Shown here: in pieces, positions 24,605-33,920 of the stretch | Layout of the letters: each line of letters begins with the position of its first letter | Position numbering within the stretch: position 1 is the stretch's first letter | Assembly (NCBI GenBank): GCA_965206395.1 | Contig: CBDBJK010000038.1 | Coordinates: 62,001-126,000 of the forward strand | Direction of reading: 5' to 3' | Source of the DNA: CBDBJK01 sp965206395 | GTDB lineage: Bacteria > Chloroflexota > Dehalococcoidia > Lucifugimonadales > CATOSD01 | DNA length: 64,000 bases | The notes under the pieces: model-generated | What the model was told of the DNA's origin: nothing | The model's input: the letters and a program-made list of their open reading frames with translations, nothing else | Database searches by the model: none | Position numbers and translations under genes: made by a program

Positions 24605-25156
24605 ATGAACGTGACACAAGATAATACGACCGATGATGCCGAGATAACTGACTTCGATACCATTGTTGAGAAGTACTCCAGCTTCGTTTTCAACGTGGCA
24701 TTCAAGATGATGGGCAAGCCGGAAGACGCGGAGGACGTGGCCCAGGACGCATTCATCTCAGCCTACCGCGCCTTTGACCGCTTTCGGGGCGAATCTCGCG
24801 TAACCACCTGGCTTTACAGAATTACTGTCAACGCCGCCCTCATGAAGCTAAGAAAAGAGAAGAAGACTCGTACCCTGACACAGACAGGCCTGGAAGATGT
24901 AGACGTTGTAAACTGGGATGAAACGCCTGAACGGATCGCGGTATCCTCTGAACTTGGCGAAAAGCTGAAGGAGGGCATAGATCAGCTTCAGCCTGAGCTT
25001 GGCGCCGCAGTCATATTGAGGGACGTTGAAGGATTGTCAAACACCGAGGCCTCTGAGATTCTCGGCATCACAGTGTCATCGCTAAAATCGCGCCTTCACC
25101 GAGGCCGCGTTCTCCTTCGCAAGTACCTCGCGGACTACGTCAAAGTAGCGTCTTGA
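24605..25156 (+). CDS. ECF-family RNA polymerase sigma factor
   Basis: 183 residues. Region 2 is EDAEDVAQDAFISAYRAFDRFRGESRVTTWLYRI and region 4 ends with LSNTEASEILGITVSSLKSRLHRGRVLLR. The frame is open up to an ATG at 24518, but 24605 gives the normal length. A possible promoter (TTTACT, 16 bases, TACAAT near 24511-24538) would place the transcript start after 24518. It probably controls stress genes together with the divergent anti-sigma gene. Confidence 0.92.
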   Translation: MNVTQDNTTDDAEITDFDTIVEKYSSFVFNVAFKMMGKPEDAEDVAQDAFISAYRAFDRFRGESRVTTWLYRITVNAALMKLRKEKKTRTLTQTGLEDVDVVNWDETPERIAVSSELGEKLKEGIDQLQPELGAAVILRDVEGLSNTEASEILGITVSSLKSRLHRGRVLLRKYLADYVKVAS

Positions 25157-25170
25157 TAGCCTACCTTGTC

Positions 25171-26529
25171 TCAGACCCCTACAGGCGGTGCCAGTTTGAA
25201 GTCCAACACCTGCTCGCACCAGTGTGCTGCAGCCAACAATGCTATTTCCTCGAAGGGCGCTGACGCAAGCTGCGTTCCCATAGGCAAGCCCGACGCGCTC
25301 AGGCCAGACGGAAGGGAAATGGTGGGAAACCCGCACGATGTCCAGGGCGACTGAAACATTGGATTGCCGGTCGTGTTCAGGTCTCGCGGAGCGGGCGAAG
25401 TCGTCGAGGGAGTAAGCAACACGTCGAACCCCCGTACGGCTTCTTCCATGTCCTTGCGGAACTTTCGCCTGATGCGTTGTGCCTGCATGTAGGTCACTGC
25501 CGGAACGAGCGTGCCAATCTCGATAGATGACCTTATCCTTGGAGAATAATCATCTGCGCGCGCGCTGAAATCAGCCTGATGGATTGCGGCGGCCTCAACT
25601 GACATTATGATGCTATGCGCCGCCAGCAAAGTATCGAAACTCGTTGGCACCGTGACATCCTCAACAGCAGCCCCTGCCTTGCTGAATCGCTCCACAACTT
25701 CCTGCGTGTGCTTGCGAATCTCGTCATCTGAGTTGTCTTCATAGAACTGCCTGAGTACACCGATGCGAGGCGGCGACTGCTGAGAGCCTATTGCGCTGCT
25801 ATAATCGGGCACAGAGCGATTGGAAGTCGACAGGTCGTTCTCATCATATCCTGCCAGTGCGTTCAATACGAGTGCGGCATCCTCTACGGTGCGCGTGAAG
25901 CTGCCCATAGTGTCGAAAGACCAGGCTAGCGGAATCACGCCATACTTGCTGATTCGCCCAAAGGTCGGCTTTTGTCCTACGACGCCATTGTATGAAGCGG
26001 GTCGCAACACCGAGCCGCCAGTTTGCGATCCTAGCGATGCGGGAAACATCCTCGCTGCTACGCCAGCCGCCGAGCCGCTGCTTGAGCCTCCCGGCGTGTG
26101 AGCCACATTCCAGGGATTGCGAGTAGGCGAAGGATCTCCACTGGCAAACTCGGTTGTCACCGTCTTGCCCATGATGATAGCCCCTGCGCTCTTCAGCAGG
26201 GCCACTGTCGTTGCGTCATACCCCGGCACGAAGTCGGCGTATATGGCCGAGCAAGCGGTAGTCTTGACGCCTTTGGTGTAATAGATGTCTTTAATCCCAA
26301 AAGGTATCCCATGCAAAGGACTGCGAGGCCCATCTTGCTCTAGCTCTTGCTCGCTTTGCCGGGCCGCTTCAAGCGCGGTGTCGGCGTCGAGCGTGACCCA
26401 GACTTTCAAAGTTGCTTCGAGCGCGTCAACTCGCGCAAGCAGCGACTGCATCAACTCGACTGGCGATAGTTTCCGCTCCTTAATCTGGTTGGCGGCCTCG
26501 GCTATAGTCAGGTCGAAAAGCTCTGTCAT
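25171..26529 (-). CDS. amidase-signature-family hydrolase
   Basis: 452 residues. The amidase signature contains the Ser-cisSer-Lys machinery: Lys in HGIPFGIKDIYYTKG and the GGSSSGSAAGVAA and GSQTGGSVLRPASY stretch. It resembles GatA and general amidases, but no gatB or gatC is adjacent, so it is more likely a catabolic amidase. Ribosome binding site GGGGGG precedes ATG 26529. It lies directly upstream of nothing on its own strand except the broken alcohol dehydrogenase. Confidence 0.9.
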   Translation of the reverse strand: MTELFDLTIAEAANQIKERKLSPVELMQSLLARVDALEATLKVWVTLDADTALEAARQSEQELEQDGPRSPLHGIPFGIKDIYYTKGVKTTACSAIYADFVPGYDATTVALLKSAGAIIMGKTVTTEFASGDPSPTRNPWNVAHTPGGSSSGSAAGVAARMFPASLGSQTGGSVLRPASYNGVVGQKPTFGRISKYGVIPLAWSFDTMGSFTRTVEDAALVLNALAGYDENDLSTSNRSVPDYSSAIGSQQSPPRIGVLRQFYEDNSDDEIRKHTQEVVERFSKAGAAVEDVTVPTSFDTLLAAHSIIMSVEAAAIHQADFSARADDYSPRIRSSIEIGTLVPAVTYMQAQRIRRKFRKDMEEAVRGFDVLLTPSTTSPAPRDLNTTGNPMFQSPWTSCGFPTISLPSGLSASGLPMGTQLASAPFEEIALLAAAHWCEQVLDFKLAPPVGV

Positions 26530-26784
26530 GATATCGCCCCCCTTTAATTTAATGTGCGCTTATGCGTCAATTCATCAGGCTAAAACGTCAGGGAGACTTT
26601 CAGCGCGCCATCTTCCTTTGACTGTGCCAGATCGAAGGCATCTTGCACTCTTGTTATTGGGAACTGGTGAGTCACGAATGGGGCCATGTCTATGTTTCCC
26701 CTGGCGATATAATCAACGGCAATCTGAAACGCTGGAAGGCCCGGCTCGTCCTGCGCGCCGAAAACCGAGTGTATGTCTAGTGGT

Positions 26785-27435
26785 TCAACGTTTTTGTATT
26801 GATGGGTAGAGTGACTTTAGCTTGATGCGCGCATCCTCGGTAGTGAAGCGCCAATCCACTCGTATCACATCCCGGTTGCGTTGATTCTGCCAAGCATTGA
26901 CCTCGCCGCGCAGGATGTCTTGATTGGCAATCCGTCGGTCCAGGCACTGTCGAGCCAGCACACCGATCTCTATCTCCGCCATATTCAACCAACTCCCGTG
27001 TTTGGGAGTGTAGTGTATCTCCAGTCGCTCAGCTATACGCCTCGCCTCAGCAGGCTCGAATGCCTCGTATAGCGAGGACAGCTTGTGAGTGTTGAGATTG
27101 TCCATTACCAGCACGATCCGGTCTCTGTCAGGGTAGTCCTCGTCGACCAGTTTCTTTATCACATGCGCCCAGTCCACCTTCGTGCGACGCTCTCTGACCT
27201 CGACTCGGCGCCATCCGTCCAACGGTGCAAACAGCATGAACAGGCTGCTCACTCCATTGCGCTCGTATTCGTAGTCGTATGCCGCCGATAAGCCGGGCGC
27301 TGCGGGACGCGGCACTCGCGTCTCCTTGACTTGCTGTTTGCTCGTCTCATCCATGCACACCAGAACCTCATTCCCATCGTACGGCCGTTGGTAGACCTCC
27401 AGTACGTCTTCCATCACGTCTTCCATCGCGCACAC
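26785..27435 (-). CDS. IS630 transposase DDE domain (orfB, copy 1)
   Basis: 216 residues: LVCMDETSKQQVKETR (first Asp), IVLVMDNLNTHKLSSLY (second Asp), and HYTPKHGSWLNMAEIEIGVL (catalytic Glu), the D-D-E triad of IS630-family enzymes. It carries a repeated MEDV unit at the N-terminus from a 12-bp duplication. Expression as a fusion with orfA would need a frameshift at the A-run at 27497-27506. Confidence 0.92.
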   Translation of the reverse strand: MCAMEDVMEDVLEVYQRPYDGNEVLVCMDETSKQQVKETRVPRPAAPGLSAAYDYEYERNGVSSLFMLFAPLDGWRRVEVRERRTKVDWAHVIKKLVDEDYPDRDRIVLVMDNLNTHKLSSLYEAFEPAEARRIAERLEIHYTPKHGSWLNMAEIEIGVLARQCLDRRIANQDILRGEVNAWQNQRNRDVIRVDWRFTTEDARIKLKSLYPSIQKR

Positions 27436-27488
27436 AAACTCCGCGCTCTGACCGGGCGGGATGCACCAACTCTGCTTCAGCCACGGCT

Positions 27489-27944
27489 TCAGTTCGTTTT
27501 TTTTTTAAGCGCCTGGCGAACCGTCTCGGTGCTAATGGTCCCGACTATCTCACACTCGACCAACTGGTCAGCCAACAGCTTCAGGGTCCAACTGGCACGC
27601 CCCTCCGGCGGTTCCCCGCAGGCCATCGCTATCAACCGTGCTTCACCTTCGCCGTCCAGTCTCTTTTGACGCCGACGCAGTTGCTTTTTGCGATTCAGCG
27701 CAGACTCGACCCCCTCCTCCACACAGCGCTTGCGTATTCGCTCGACCGTTGACTGTCCCACACCGAGCGCGCTGGTGATGTCCGCGTCCTTCATTCCCCC
27801 GTCCGAGCGTGACTCATCGCTCATCAGCAGAATGCGCGCATGGGTCTGTTTGTACGCCGCAGCCCGACCGCGTGAGACCAAGGCGTTGAGTTCCTGTTGT
27901 TCGTCGGTAGTCAGTCTGATACGGTACTTCTTGGTAGACATCAT
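27489..27944 (-). CDS. IS630 transposase N-terminal DNA-binding frame (orfA, copy 1)
   Basis: Starts at the ATG with GAGGAGG upstream (MMSTKKYRIRL). It has two helix-turn-helix regions (DADITSALGVGQSTVERIRKR; GTISTETVRQALKK). The frame ends soon after ten consecutive A (KKKTN stop), unlike copies 2 to 4, where nine A let it continue. Confidence 0.88.
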   Translation of the reverse strand: MMSTKKYRIRLTTDEQQELNALVSRGRAAAYKQTHARILLMSDESRSDGGMKDADITSALGVGQSTVERIRKRCVEEGVESALNRKKQLRRRQKRLDGEGEARLIAMACGEPPEGRASWTLKLLADQLVECEIVGTISTETVRQALKKKTN

Positions 27945-28922
27945 GGTTCCTCCTCGGTTCAACGTTACGATTGAACCCCCAAGAGGAACAATGACTATCA
28001 TGGTATTCATTTCAATGATGTTGGACCACTAGTCGCTTGCGAAAGAAGGTGTCCCAGTCGAACGGGATACGTTCCATCGTGGGAGGCAGTCCGAAAGCGG
28101 CGATTCTTCCGAGTGGTCGCACCAGTTGAAGCGTCTGGTTAAAGGTATCAACGCTTCCAACCGCCTCGATAACGAGGTCGGCTCCTTCTCCATTGGTCAG
28201 GTCAAGCACCGCTTCGGTGGCACGCTGGCCCGTTACATCAACGGCCTCGTCAATGCCCATCGCCTTGCCTGCCGACAGCCTTTCGGCGACTGGCTCGATG
28301 CCTATGATGCGGTGAGCGCCCAATCGTCTCAGCATGAAGTCGTGAAATAGCCCAACGGAACCCTGCCCCAGGACGACCACGGTCTGGCCTATCAGCGAGG
28401 GCAGGCGTCTGCATCCGAACACCACTGTGCCTAATTGCTGCGCCATCAACAAGTGGGCTTCAGGTATGTCGTTAGGCAGCTTCAGCAGAAAGTGCGGCTC
28501 GATTAGCTGGTATCCGGCAAAAGTCTTGGAACCCCAGATGTTCGGCACGGTTAGAACGAGGTCGCTAGGCGAGAACTCCGTGCCGCCTCCGTCAACAACC
28601 TCGCCCGCGCCTTCGTGTCCAGGCGCTCCATGCTCCAGAGGGAACTCATGGACGTTCCAGCCCATGTACACGATATGCAGGTCGCTGCCGCAGATAGACG
28701 CCAGCTTCGTCTTGACCAACACCTTTCCTGGCACGGACTCGGGTATAGGAATCTCATCGCACTGAAATTTCTTGAGTTCAGTTGCCAGTGCTGCGGGCAT
28801 AGTTGTCATTGGTGTTCCGCTCCTTCCCGTCTGCGGCGGCTATAAGTTTATTTTCCTAATACGAGGCAAATTTTGACCGGGGATGACGCAAGTGTCAAGG
28901 GTTGTTCTTGATTCGAAGGATG

Positions 28923-30152
28923 CTATGGCTCGCGCAGCCGGTAAATCCTGCCATCGAAGGCGAGTATGAAAAGCTCCCTCGACTGATCTTCGCCAAATGA
29001 GGAGATTTGCAAATCAGAGTCGATGAGCAGCCGTTGCTAGGTGACCTTCGTGCCGTCGTATCGCAGCGCCCATATTTTGCCGGTGCAAAAGTCTCCATAG
29101 ACATAGGCTCCGTATAATGACGGCAGCCGTGAGCCGCGATACACGTATCCGCCAGTGACCGAACAGCCATCGTCGCGTCCGTATTCGAATACTGGAAGCT
29201 CAAGGCCCTCCTGATTGCACCCATTTGACGGCTGGAAGCAATGGAACCCTTCCATGACATTCCAGCCATAGTTACGGCCGGGCTTGATGATGTCTACTTC
29301 CTCGAAGCGGTTCTGCCCTACGTCCGCCGCCCAGAGGTCGCCCAATTCGCGATCGAAGGTGAACCGCCAGGGATTGCGCAGTCCATAGGCCCAGATTTCT
29401 CCTCTCACGCCGCCGCCCTGCCCAACGAAAGGATTGTCCGAAGGTATGGTATATTCGCCGTCACGGTCTATGGAGCTAACATCTATGCGTAATATCGTGT
29501 CAAGCAGAGTCGACGGGTCTTGTCCGTTCAGGCCAGGGTCTCCTCGGCTTCCACCGTCCCCAAGGCCGACGTAGAGGTACCCATCGCTGCCAAAGACTAT
29601 CTGGCCTCCATTATGATTGGCGAAGGGTTGAGGGACTTCTAGGATAACACGCTCGCTGTTGTGGTCAGCAATATTGAAGTCGTCGGGGCTGACGGAAAAG
29701 CGTGATATTATCGAACGCCTGGGACTGGACGCGGAGTAATACACGTAGAAGTAGCCATTGCTTGTGTAATCTGGGTCGAAGGCCAGCCCTAGCAGTCCTT
29801 CTTCGTTTCCCCTGTCATTCACCTGCCCTCTGATGTCTAGAAACGTGCTCGCGGAGGCGGCGTTTTGTTCGTTCGAGAATACCATGATTCGCCCTGGCTG
29901 CAACACCAGAAAAAGTCTGTTCGTGCCGTCGTCGGGATATGCCATATTGACCATACGATTATACGAGATGGATGGAAACGCAAGCTCGATTTCCATTTCC
30001 GCCAGTGGCGAGCCTGTGACAGCTGTTGGAGTTGGAGCAGAGGTGGACGTAGGCGATTGTGGAACTACTGATTGCGAGTCTGGAGATGATGCGCTGTTCG
30101 TGCATACGATTGCGACCAACGCAACCAGCAAACTAAACAGAATACTCTTCAT
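28923..30152 (-). pseudogene. PQQ-type sugar dehydrogenase (GSDH/Asd family), late nonsense codon
   Basis: The ATG at 30152 gives a signal-like N-terminus, a Ser/Thr/Pro linker, and a six-bladed beta-propeller of the glucose/sorbosone dehydrogenase family (NEEGLLGLAFDPDY, FANHNGGQIVFGSDGYLYVGLGDGG, EIWAYGLRNPWRFTFD, GRNYGWNVMEG). It stops at TAG 29037-29039 after YDGTKVT. The next 37 codons in the same frame complete the family's last blade (QRLLIDSDLQISSFGEDQ...FDGRIYRLREP) and end at a second TAG (28923-28925). The enzyme is probably missing its final strand. TATAAT ends 6 bases before the ATG, suggesting a leaderless transcript. Confidence 0.85.
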
Positions 30153-30319
30153 TACGCCATTATATCGCAGCCTCGACGACTGGAGTAGCTCTCTCATGCC
30201 TGTTATCATTGCCGTCGGCTGGCAAAAAGTTTGTCGAGTAGCGCTTGAGGAGAACAATACATCCAATGATAAAACAACACAGTTCGATAAAGACGCAAGA
30301 CGCTTCGAGACAGCTATCT

Positions 30320-30703
30320 ATGGAGCGGGTCTGGATAGGTGCAGGAGCCGCTTTCGGACTTATCGCGGTAGTAGCCGGAGCCGCTGGCGTTCATGCCCTA
30401 CAGGATGTTATTGACGCAGACGCGTTGGACACCTTTGAGACGGCGGTGCGCTTTCAGATGTTCCATGCTTTGGCTCTGCTAGCCATTGGATCGCTGTCGA
30501 GCCGCTGGAAGACTGGACTCACTGACGCTGCTGGCTGTTTGTTCATTGCTGGCGTGCTGATATTTAGCGGAAGCCTGTACATCCTCGCTCTTACCGACAT
30601 CGGAGCTTTCGGAGCAGTTGCGCCGCTTGGAGGCCTGTGCCTGATATCAGGTTGGGCAACGCTAATAATCGGAGCAATGCGAAAAGGGTCAGCAGGGGTG
30701 TGA
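30320..30703 (+). CDS. DUF423 family membrane protein
   Basis: 127 residues with four hydrophobic segments. The family pattern GAGAAFGLIAVVAGAAGVHAL at the N-terminus and FETAVRFQMFHALALLAIG are clear. The frame also opens at TTG 30245 and ATG 30266, but the start at 30320 matches family N-termini; none has an ideal ribosome binding site. Function of the family is not established. Confidence 0.85.
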   Translation: MERVWIGAGAAFGLIAVVAGAAGVHALQDVIDADALDTFETAVRFQMFHALALLAIGSLSSRWKTGLTDAAGCLFIAGVLIFSGSLYILALTDIGAFGAVAPLGGLCLISGWATLIIGAMRKGSAGV

Positions 30704-30724
30704 GAAATTGTCATTTTCTGGTAA

Positions 30725-31552
30725 TCAGTTCAGCAAGCGTGAAGGGTTGACCTTGACAAGCGTGTTAACCTCTTCCGGTTCCATCCCGGCCTCTAACAGC
30801 GCGGCGATTGCCATGCGCATTCCCTCGGCAGGTGGAGGATTCATCCACTGCCCAAAATCCGTCGTGACAACGCAGTTCTCCACGCCCAACACCCTCAATG
30901 TGCCTACCAGTTCTTCAGGTGTCATGCTGCCGCGAGAGGGCATACAGGACAGAAACGTATACTCCAGGTATGCGCCGAGGGAGGCCATTTCTCTTTGCTC
31001 ATCGACAGTGGCTACACCCGCCGGATGAGTCGCAATCATTCTTGCGATGCCCTTCGACTTGGCCTCTTTGAATAGAGCTATCGCCTCTGAAGGCGAGACG
31101 TGCCCAGAGGCCAGCGCCATATCGTGTTGCCCGATGATCTCCAGAATGTCGTGGACTTCAGATCGCAGCCTGCCCGCGTCATCAAGCAGCCTGATTCCCG
31201 CGCCTCGTCCCTGCCTTCTGCGGTAATAATCGGACGAAAAGGTCGGCATCCAGACTATCTTTGCGTTCATTTTCGCCGCGACCTGCACCGCTTCCGGGTT
31301 CAAGCCGCCCACAGCCTCATTGAGGGCTATAGAGCCTGCCACGAGGAGACCGGGATACATGCGATTGAGAGCATAAGTCAGCGGTGCGGTCGGGTAATCG
31401 TGCGACTTCAACACGAAGCCGCCCATTTCGGCCTCGTATGCCTGTCGAGCCGTTTCGAGCGCATCCAAGCGCCTGTCCTGATTTGGGTCCGGCCCGGCGT
31501 GAACATGCAGGTCGAAGGAGCCTTTCAGAATCTCCTCTATTATCTCATTCAT
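30725..31552 (-). CDS. DUF6282 family metal-dependent hydrolase-like protein
   Basis: 275 residues with an amidohydrolase/PHP-like metal site: FDLHVHAGPDP at the N-terminus, ASGHVSPSE, MIATHPAGV, and VTTDFGQWMNPPPAEGM near the C-terminus. This order of H-x-H, H, H and D is that of TIM-barrel metallohydrolases. The substrate is unknown. It converges with the DUF423 gene with a 21-base gap. Confidence 0.85.
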   Translation of the reverse strand: MNEIIEEILKGSFDLHVHAGPDPNQDRRLDALETARQAYEAEMGGFVLKSHDYPTAPLTYALNRMYPGLLVAGSIALNEAVGGLNPEAVQVAAKMNAKIVWMPTFSSDYYRRRQGRGAGIRLLDDAGRLRSEVHDILEIIGQHDMALASGHVSPSEAIALFKEAKSKGIARMIATHPAGVATVDEQREMASLGAYLEYTFLSCMPSRGSMTPEELVGTLRVLGVENCVVTTDFGQWMNPPPAEGMRMAIAALLEAGMEPEEVNTLVKVNPSRLLN

Positions 31553-31737
31553 TTCTGGCGTTTTCCTGGTTGCGGAATTTCGTCTTCAATGCGGTGAGAG
31601 GGTAACATAAGGGCCTGGCTGATTCAATTCGACGCCTACACTCAAACGCTATATTGCTTGTCTGGTGTACAATGACAACACACCGAAGATGTACAGCCAC
31701 GCAAGCGTGGCGCTCATAAGAAAACGGAGGTTGATGA

Positions 31738-32352
31738 ATGCTCGGTAAACTGGGTCGCACACAGACCATCAAGCAAGATCAAACAGGCCTGGAAGTTCCC
31801 CCCGGACAGTTCGTGACCGAGAAATTTCCAGTGCTGACGTTCGGCTCCGCGCCAAAGATAGACCTGGTAACATGGCAGTTCCGGGTTTCTGGTCTGGTGG
31901 AAAAAGAGCTAACCCTGACATGGGAAGAGTTCATGAGCCTGGAAAAGGTCACGCTAGATGCCGAGTTCCATTGCGTTACTCAGTGGAGCCGACTACAAAA
32001 CACATGGGAGGGCGTAGCCTTTAACGAGGTGATGAAGCTCATCAAGCTCAAACCGGAAGCAAAATACGTCATGGCCCACTGTTATGGCGGCTACTCAACC
32101 AATCTCTCGCTCGACGTTGCAACAGAGGATGACGTGCTGTTCGCCTACAAACACGATGGAGAGCCACTATCGCGCGACCATGGCGGCCCTCTACGTCTGG
32201 TAGTGCCCAAGCGATACGGATGGAAAAGCGCAAAGTGGGTAAACGGCCTGGAATTCATGGCTGAGGACGAGCCAGGTTTCTGGGAGATTCGAGGGTATCA
32301 TATGCAAGGGGACCCGTGGAAAGAGGAACGATTCTGGAGCGATCTCTCCTAA
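31738..32352 (+). CDS. sulfite oxidase-fold molybdopterin oxidoreductase, cytoplasmic
   Basis: 204 residues of the SUOX/YedY (MsrP) molybdopterin-binding domain. The molybdenum-ligand Cys79 is in FHCVTQWS; NTWEGVAF and GGYSTNLSL, then HGGPLRLVVPKRYGWKSAKW follow as in the family. It lacks the Tat signal and C-terminal dimerisation domain, so it is a short, apparently cytosolic member of unknown substrate. GGAGG precedes the ATG. Confidence 0.9.
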   Translation: MLGKLGRTQTIKQDQTGLEVPPGQFVTEKFPVLTFGSAPKIDLVTWQFRVSGLVEKELTLTWEEFMSLEKVTLDAEFHCVTQWSRLQNTWEGVAFNEVMKLIKLKPEAKYVMAHCYGGYSTNLSLDVATEDDVLFAYKHDGEPLSRDHGGPLRLVVPKRYGWKSAKWVNGLEFMAEDEPGFWEIRGYHMQGDPWKEERFWSDLS

Positions 32353-32382
32353 AGCGTCAACATTTCCCCAACAATTAAGAAA

Positions 32383-32411
32383 GCGGGCCGTCTAGTATCA
32401 AGATGGCCCGC
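32383..32411. terminator. bidirectional hairpin between convergent genes
   Basis: An 11-bp stem (32383-32393 with 32401-32411, one G-U pair) lies 30 bases past the molybdopterin enzyme and 32 bases past the convergent zinc-ribbon gene. The minus strand has TTTCTT after it; the plus strand a weaker TTACTT. Confidence 0.65.
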
Positions 32412-32443
32412 CGTTACTTAATGCCAAGAAAATGCGAGTCGTG

Positions 32444-32611
32444 TTATGCGGCTCTCTTCTTCGCTTCTGTATCCCGCGTCGAAAACAGGCTGTTTGGTTT
32501 CTCTATGTCAACCATATAGCCACACTGGAGACATTCCTTGTACTCACCGTACATATCTCGATTATCGTGCATATCGCCTTCACAGCGCGGGCATGCCTTA
32601 AAGTACATCAT
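32444..32611 (-). CDS. 55-residue zinc-ribbon protein
   Basis: The ATG at 32611 has GGAGG 7 bases upstream. The protein has CPRC at residues 7-10 and CLQCGY at 27-32, two zinc knuckles 17 residues apart, with a charged tail. It resembles the first zinc ribbon of the 159-residue protein at 42586 (CPRCE...ECLQCGY...D), so the two are probably related. Likely a small regulatory or RNA/protein-binding zinc ribbon. Confidence 0.75.
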   Translation of the reverse strand: MMYFKACPRCEGDMHDNRDMYGEYKECLQCGYMVDIEKPNSLFSTRDTEAKKRAA

Positions 32612-32752
32612 GACAAAACCTCCGTTTTTTGCTCCACTACCCCAACCCCTTCCCTGCCTAACATTAAGTTAGATGCGATAGAATTGGTTTTGGATTCGAT
32701 TTTCAAGGACTACATTTGCGTCAGAATATCTAATACAAATGAATTATAAAAC

Positions 32753-32781
32753 TTGACACGCATCATATCAACTTGTAAAAT
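32753..32781 (+). promoter_or_regulatory. sigma-70-type promoter of the heat-shock operon
   Basis: TTGACA (32753-32758) and TAAAAT (32776-32781) have a 17-base spacer. It lies upstream of hspR with a leader of about 135 bases. ACTTG occurs on both sides of the spacer. I do not see a full inverted HAIR operator (CTTGAGT-N7-ACTCAAG) here. Confidence 0.75.
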
Positions 32782-32921
32782 GACATTGCACAGTATTTTG
32801 GAAAGAAGGGGAGTGACCGTCATTTCCTTGTTTCAAATACTATAACGTAGAGGCCATATTACAGGTTAGGAATGTTGGTCGAATCAAAAAAGCAGAGCAT
32901 TCAACGGAAGGCACTTAGCTA

Positions 32922-33317
32922 GTGGACATTGCGGAGGACAGGAGCGCTGTGTACGAGGGACAGACTCACTCGGAAAACGTGCAAGGTGTTTATATCATAA
33001 GCGTGGCGGCGCGCGTGCTCGAAATGCACCCCCAGACCCTTCGCAAGTACGAGCGAATCGGCCTGGTCTCCCCGTCGCGCACGGTTGGAATGCTCCGTTT
33101 GTACTCGGAGGAGGACATTGCCCGGCTCAGGCTTATAAAGCACCTCGTCGGCAATCTCGGGCTCAATCTCGCTGGCGTCGAACTGGCGTTAAGGCTATTC
33201 AACCGTTTGATAAGTCTGCGCGCACGAGCGAATATGTTAGAAGGGGAGGCACTCAAGGCTTCCCTGGAACAGAGCATTGAAGAGATGCTTGAGCTACTAC
33301 AGGGTAAACTGCGATAA
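32922..33317 (+). CDS. hspR: MerR-family heat-shock repressor HspR
   Basis: 131 residues from GTG 32922 with GGAAGG upstream. The MerR helix-turn-helix reads VYIISVAARVLEMHPQTLRKYE-RIGLVSPSRT, followed by RLYSEEDIARLRLIKHLV and a C-terminal coiled helix. The MHPQTLRxYE-xxGL text is diagnostic of HspR, which represses dnaK operons and is titrated by DnaK. It is the first gene of hspR-grpE-dnaK, so it probably controls its own operon. Confidence 0.93.
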   Translation: MDIAEDRSAVYEGQTHSENVQGVYIISVAARVLEMHPQTLRKYERIGLVSPSRTVGMLRLYSEEDIARLRLIKHLVGNLGLNLAGVELALRLFNRLISLRARANMLEGEALKASLEQSIEEMLELLQGKLR

Positions 33318-33339
33318 TTCAGTAGCGAGGTTATGCTAG

Positions 33340-33918
33340 ATGACTGAAGAGAAAGAACCTGAAGACCTCGGTTCGCCAGAAGATGAGCTTTCTACGTCGG
33401 AAGACGAAGGCGTGGCACTGATGCGAGAACAGCTCGAAGAGGCCCTTAGAGAAAAGGACCAGTTTCGAGCGTTGGCTCAGCGTTCACAGGCCGACCTCAT
33501 CAACTACAGACATCGCGCGTCCGAGGAGCAGGAATCATTAAGACTGAACGCTAATTCTCAGATATTACTCAAGTTTCTGTCAGCCCTGGACGACCTTGAC
33601 CGCGCGCTGCGCTTGGTTCCAGAGGACGCGGTGGCGACAGGATGGCTCGAAGGGCTGCTGCTGGTGCAGCGCAATATCGAAAGCGTCTTGAATTCGGAGG
33701 GGGTTACCAAGGTTGAAGCCCATGGTCAAGTTTTCGAACCATGGGAACATGAGGCCGTGTTCTACGAAGAAACGCCTGATAGTCAGGAAGGCATTGTCAC
33801 AAAAGTCGTCCGTGATGGCTACAAGCTTCACGATAAGGTCTTGCGAGCGGCACAGGTAGTAGTGTCAAAATCTCCCGAGCCGAAAGACCAACCTGAAACC
33901 ACTCACCAGGAGGAGTAG
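33340..33918 (+). CDS. grpE: nucleotide exchange factor GrpE
   Basis: 192 residues: an acidic N-terminus, a long helix (LEEALREKDQFRALAQRSQADLINYRHR), and the C-terminal beta domain with the GVTKVEAHGQVFEPWEHEAV and VVRDGYKLHDKVLRAAQVVV signatures. GrpE releases ADP from DnaK. It lies 2 bases before the dnaK start. Confidence 0.95.
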   Translation: MTEEKEPEDLGSPEDELSTSEDEGVALMREQLEEALREKDQFRALAQRSQADLINYRHRASEEQESLRLNANSQILLKFLSALDDLDRALRLVPEDAVATGWLEGLLLVQRNIESVLNSEGVTKVEAHGQVFEPWEHEAVFYEETPDSQEGIVTKVVRDGYKLHDKVLRAAQVVVSKSPEPKDQPETTHQEE

Positions 33919-33920
33919 AT

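Larger units (their letters stand above)
26780..28029 (-). mobile_element. IS630-type insertion sequence, copy 1 (1250 bp)
   Basis: The element is flanked by TA (26778-26779 and 28030-28031), the IS630/Tc1 target duplication. Terminal repeats are GTGGTTCAAC at one end and GTGGTCCAAC at the other. It contains orfA and orfB. Relative to the other copies it has a 12-bp tandem duplication at the start of orfB and ten instead of nine A in the frameshift run, which breaks the -1 fusion geometry. Confidence 0.95.
26580..28809 (-). pseudogene. zinc-type alcohol dehydrogenase gene interrupted by IS630-type element
   Basis: The N-terminal part (28809 to 28030) has the catalytic zinc ligands Cys40 in CGSDLH and His65-Glu66 in GHEGAGEV, and the NAD-binding segment VVVLGQGSVGLFHDF. 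It breaks at FFRKRL. The C-terminal part resumes past the IS (26779 to the stop at 26580-26582) as DIHSVFGAQDEPGLPAFQIA and ends LKVSLTF. Removing the IS and one TA rejoins the frame exactly (CGA CTA GAC ATA). The structural-zinc cysteines of many family members are absent. A recent knockout. Confidence 0.93.

Noticed and set aside
29037..29039. Possible amber readthrough or pyrrolysine in the sugar dehydrogenase
   Set aside because: TAG ends many ordinary genes here, including htrA's neighbours and the amidase region; a single nonsense mutation is simpler.
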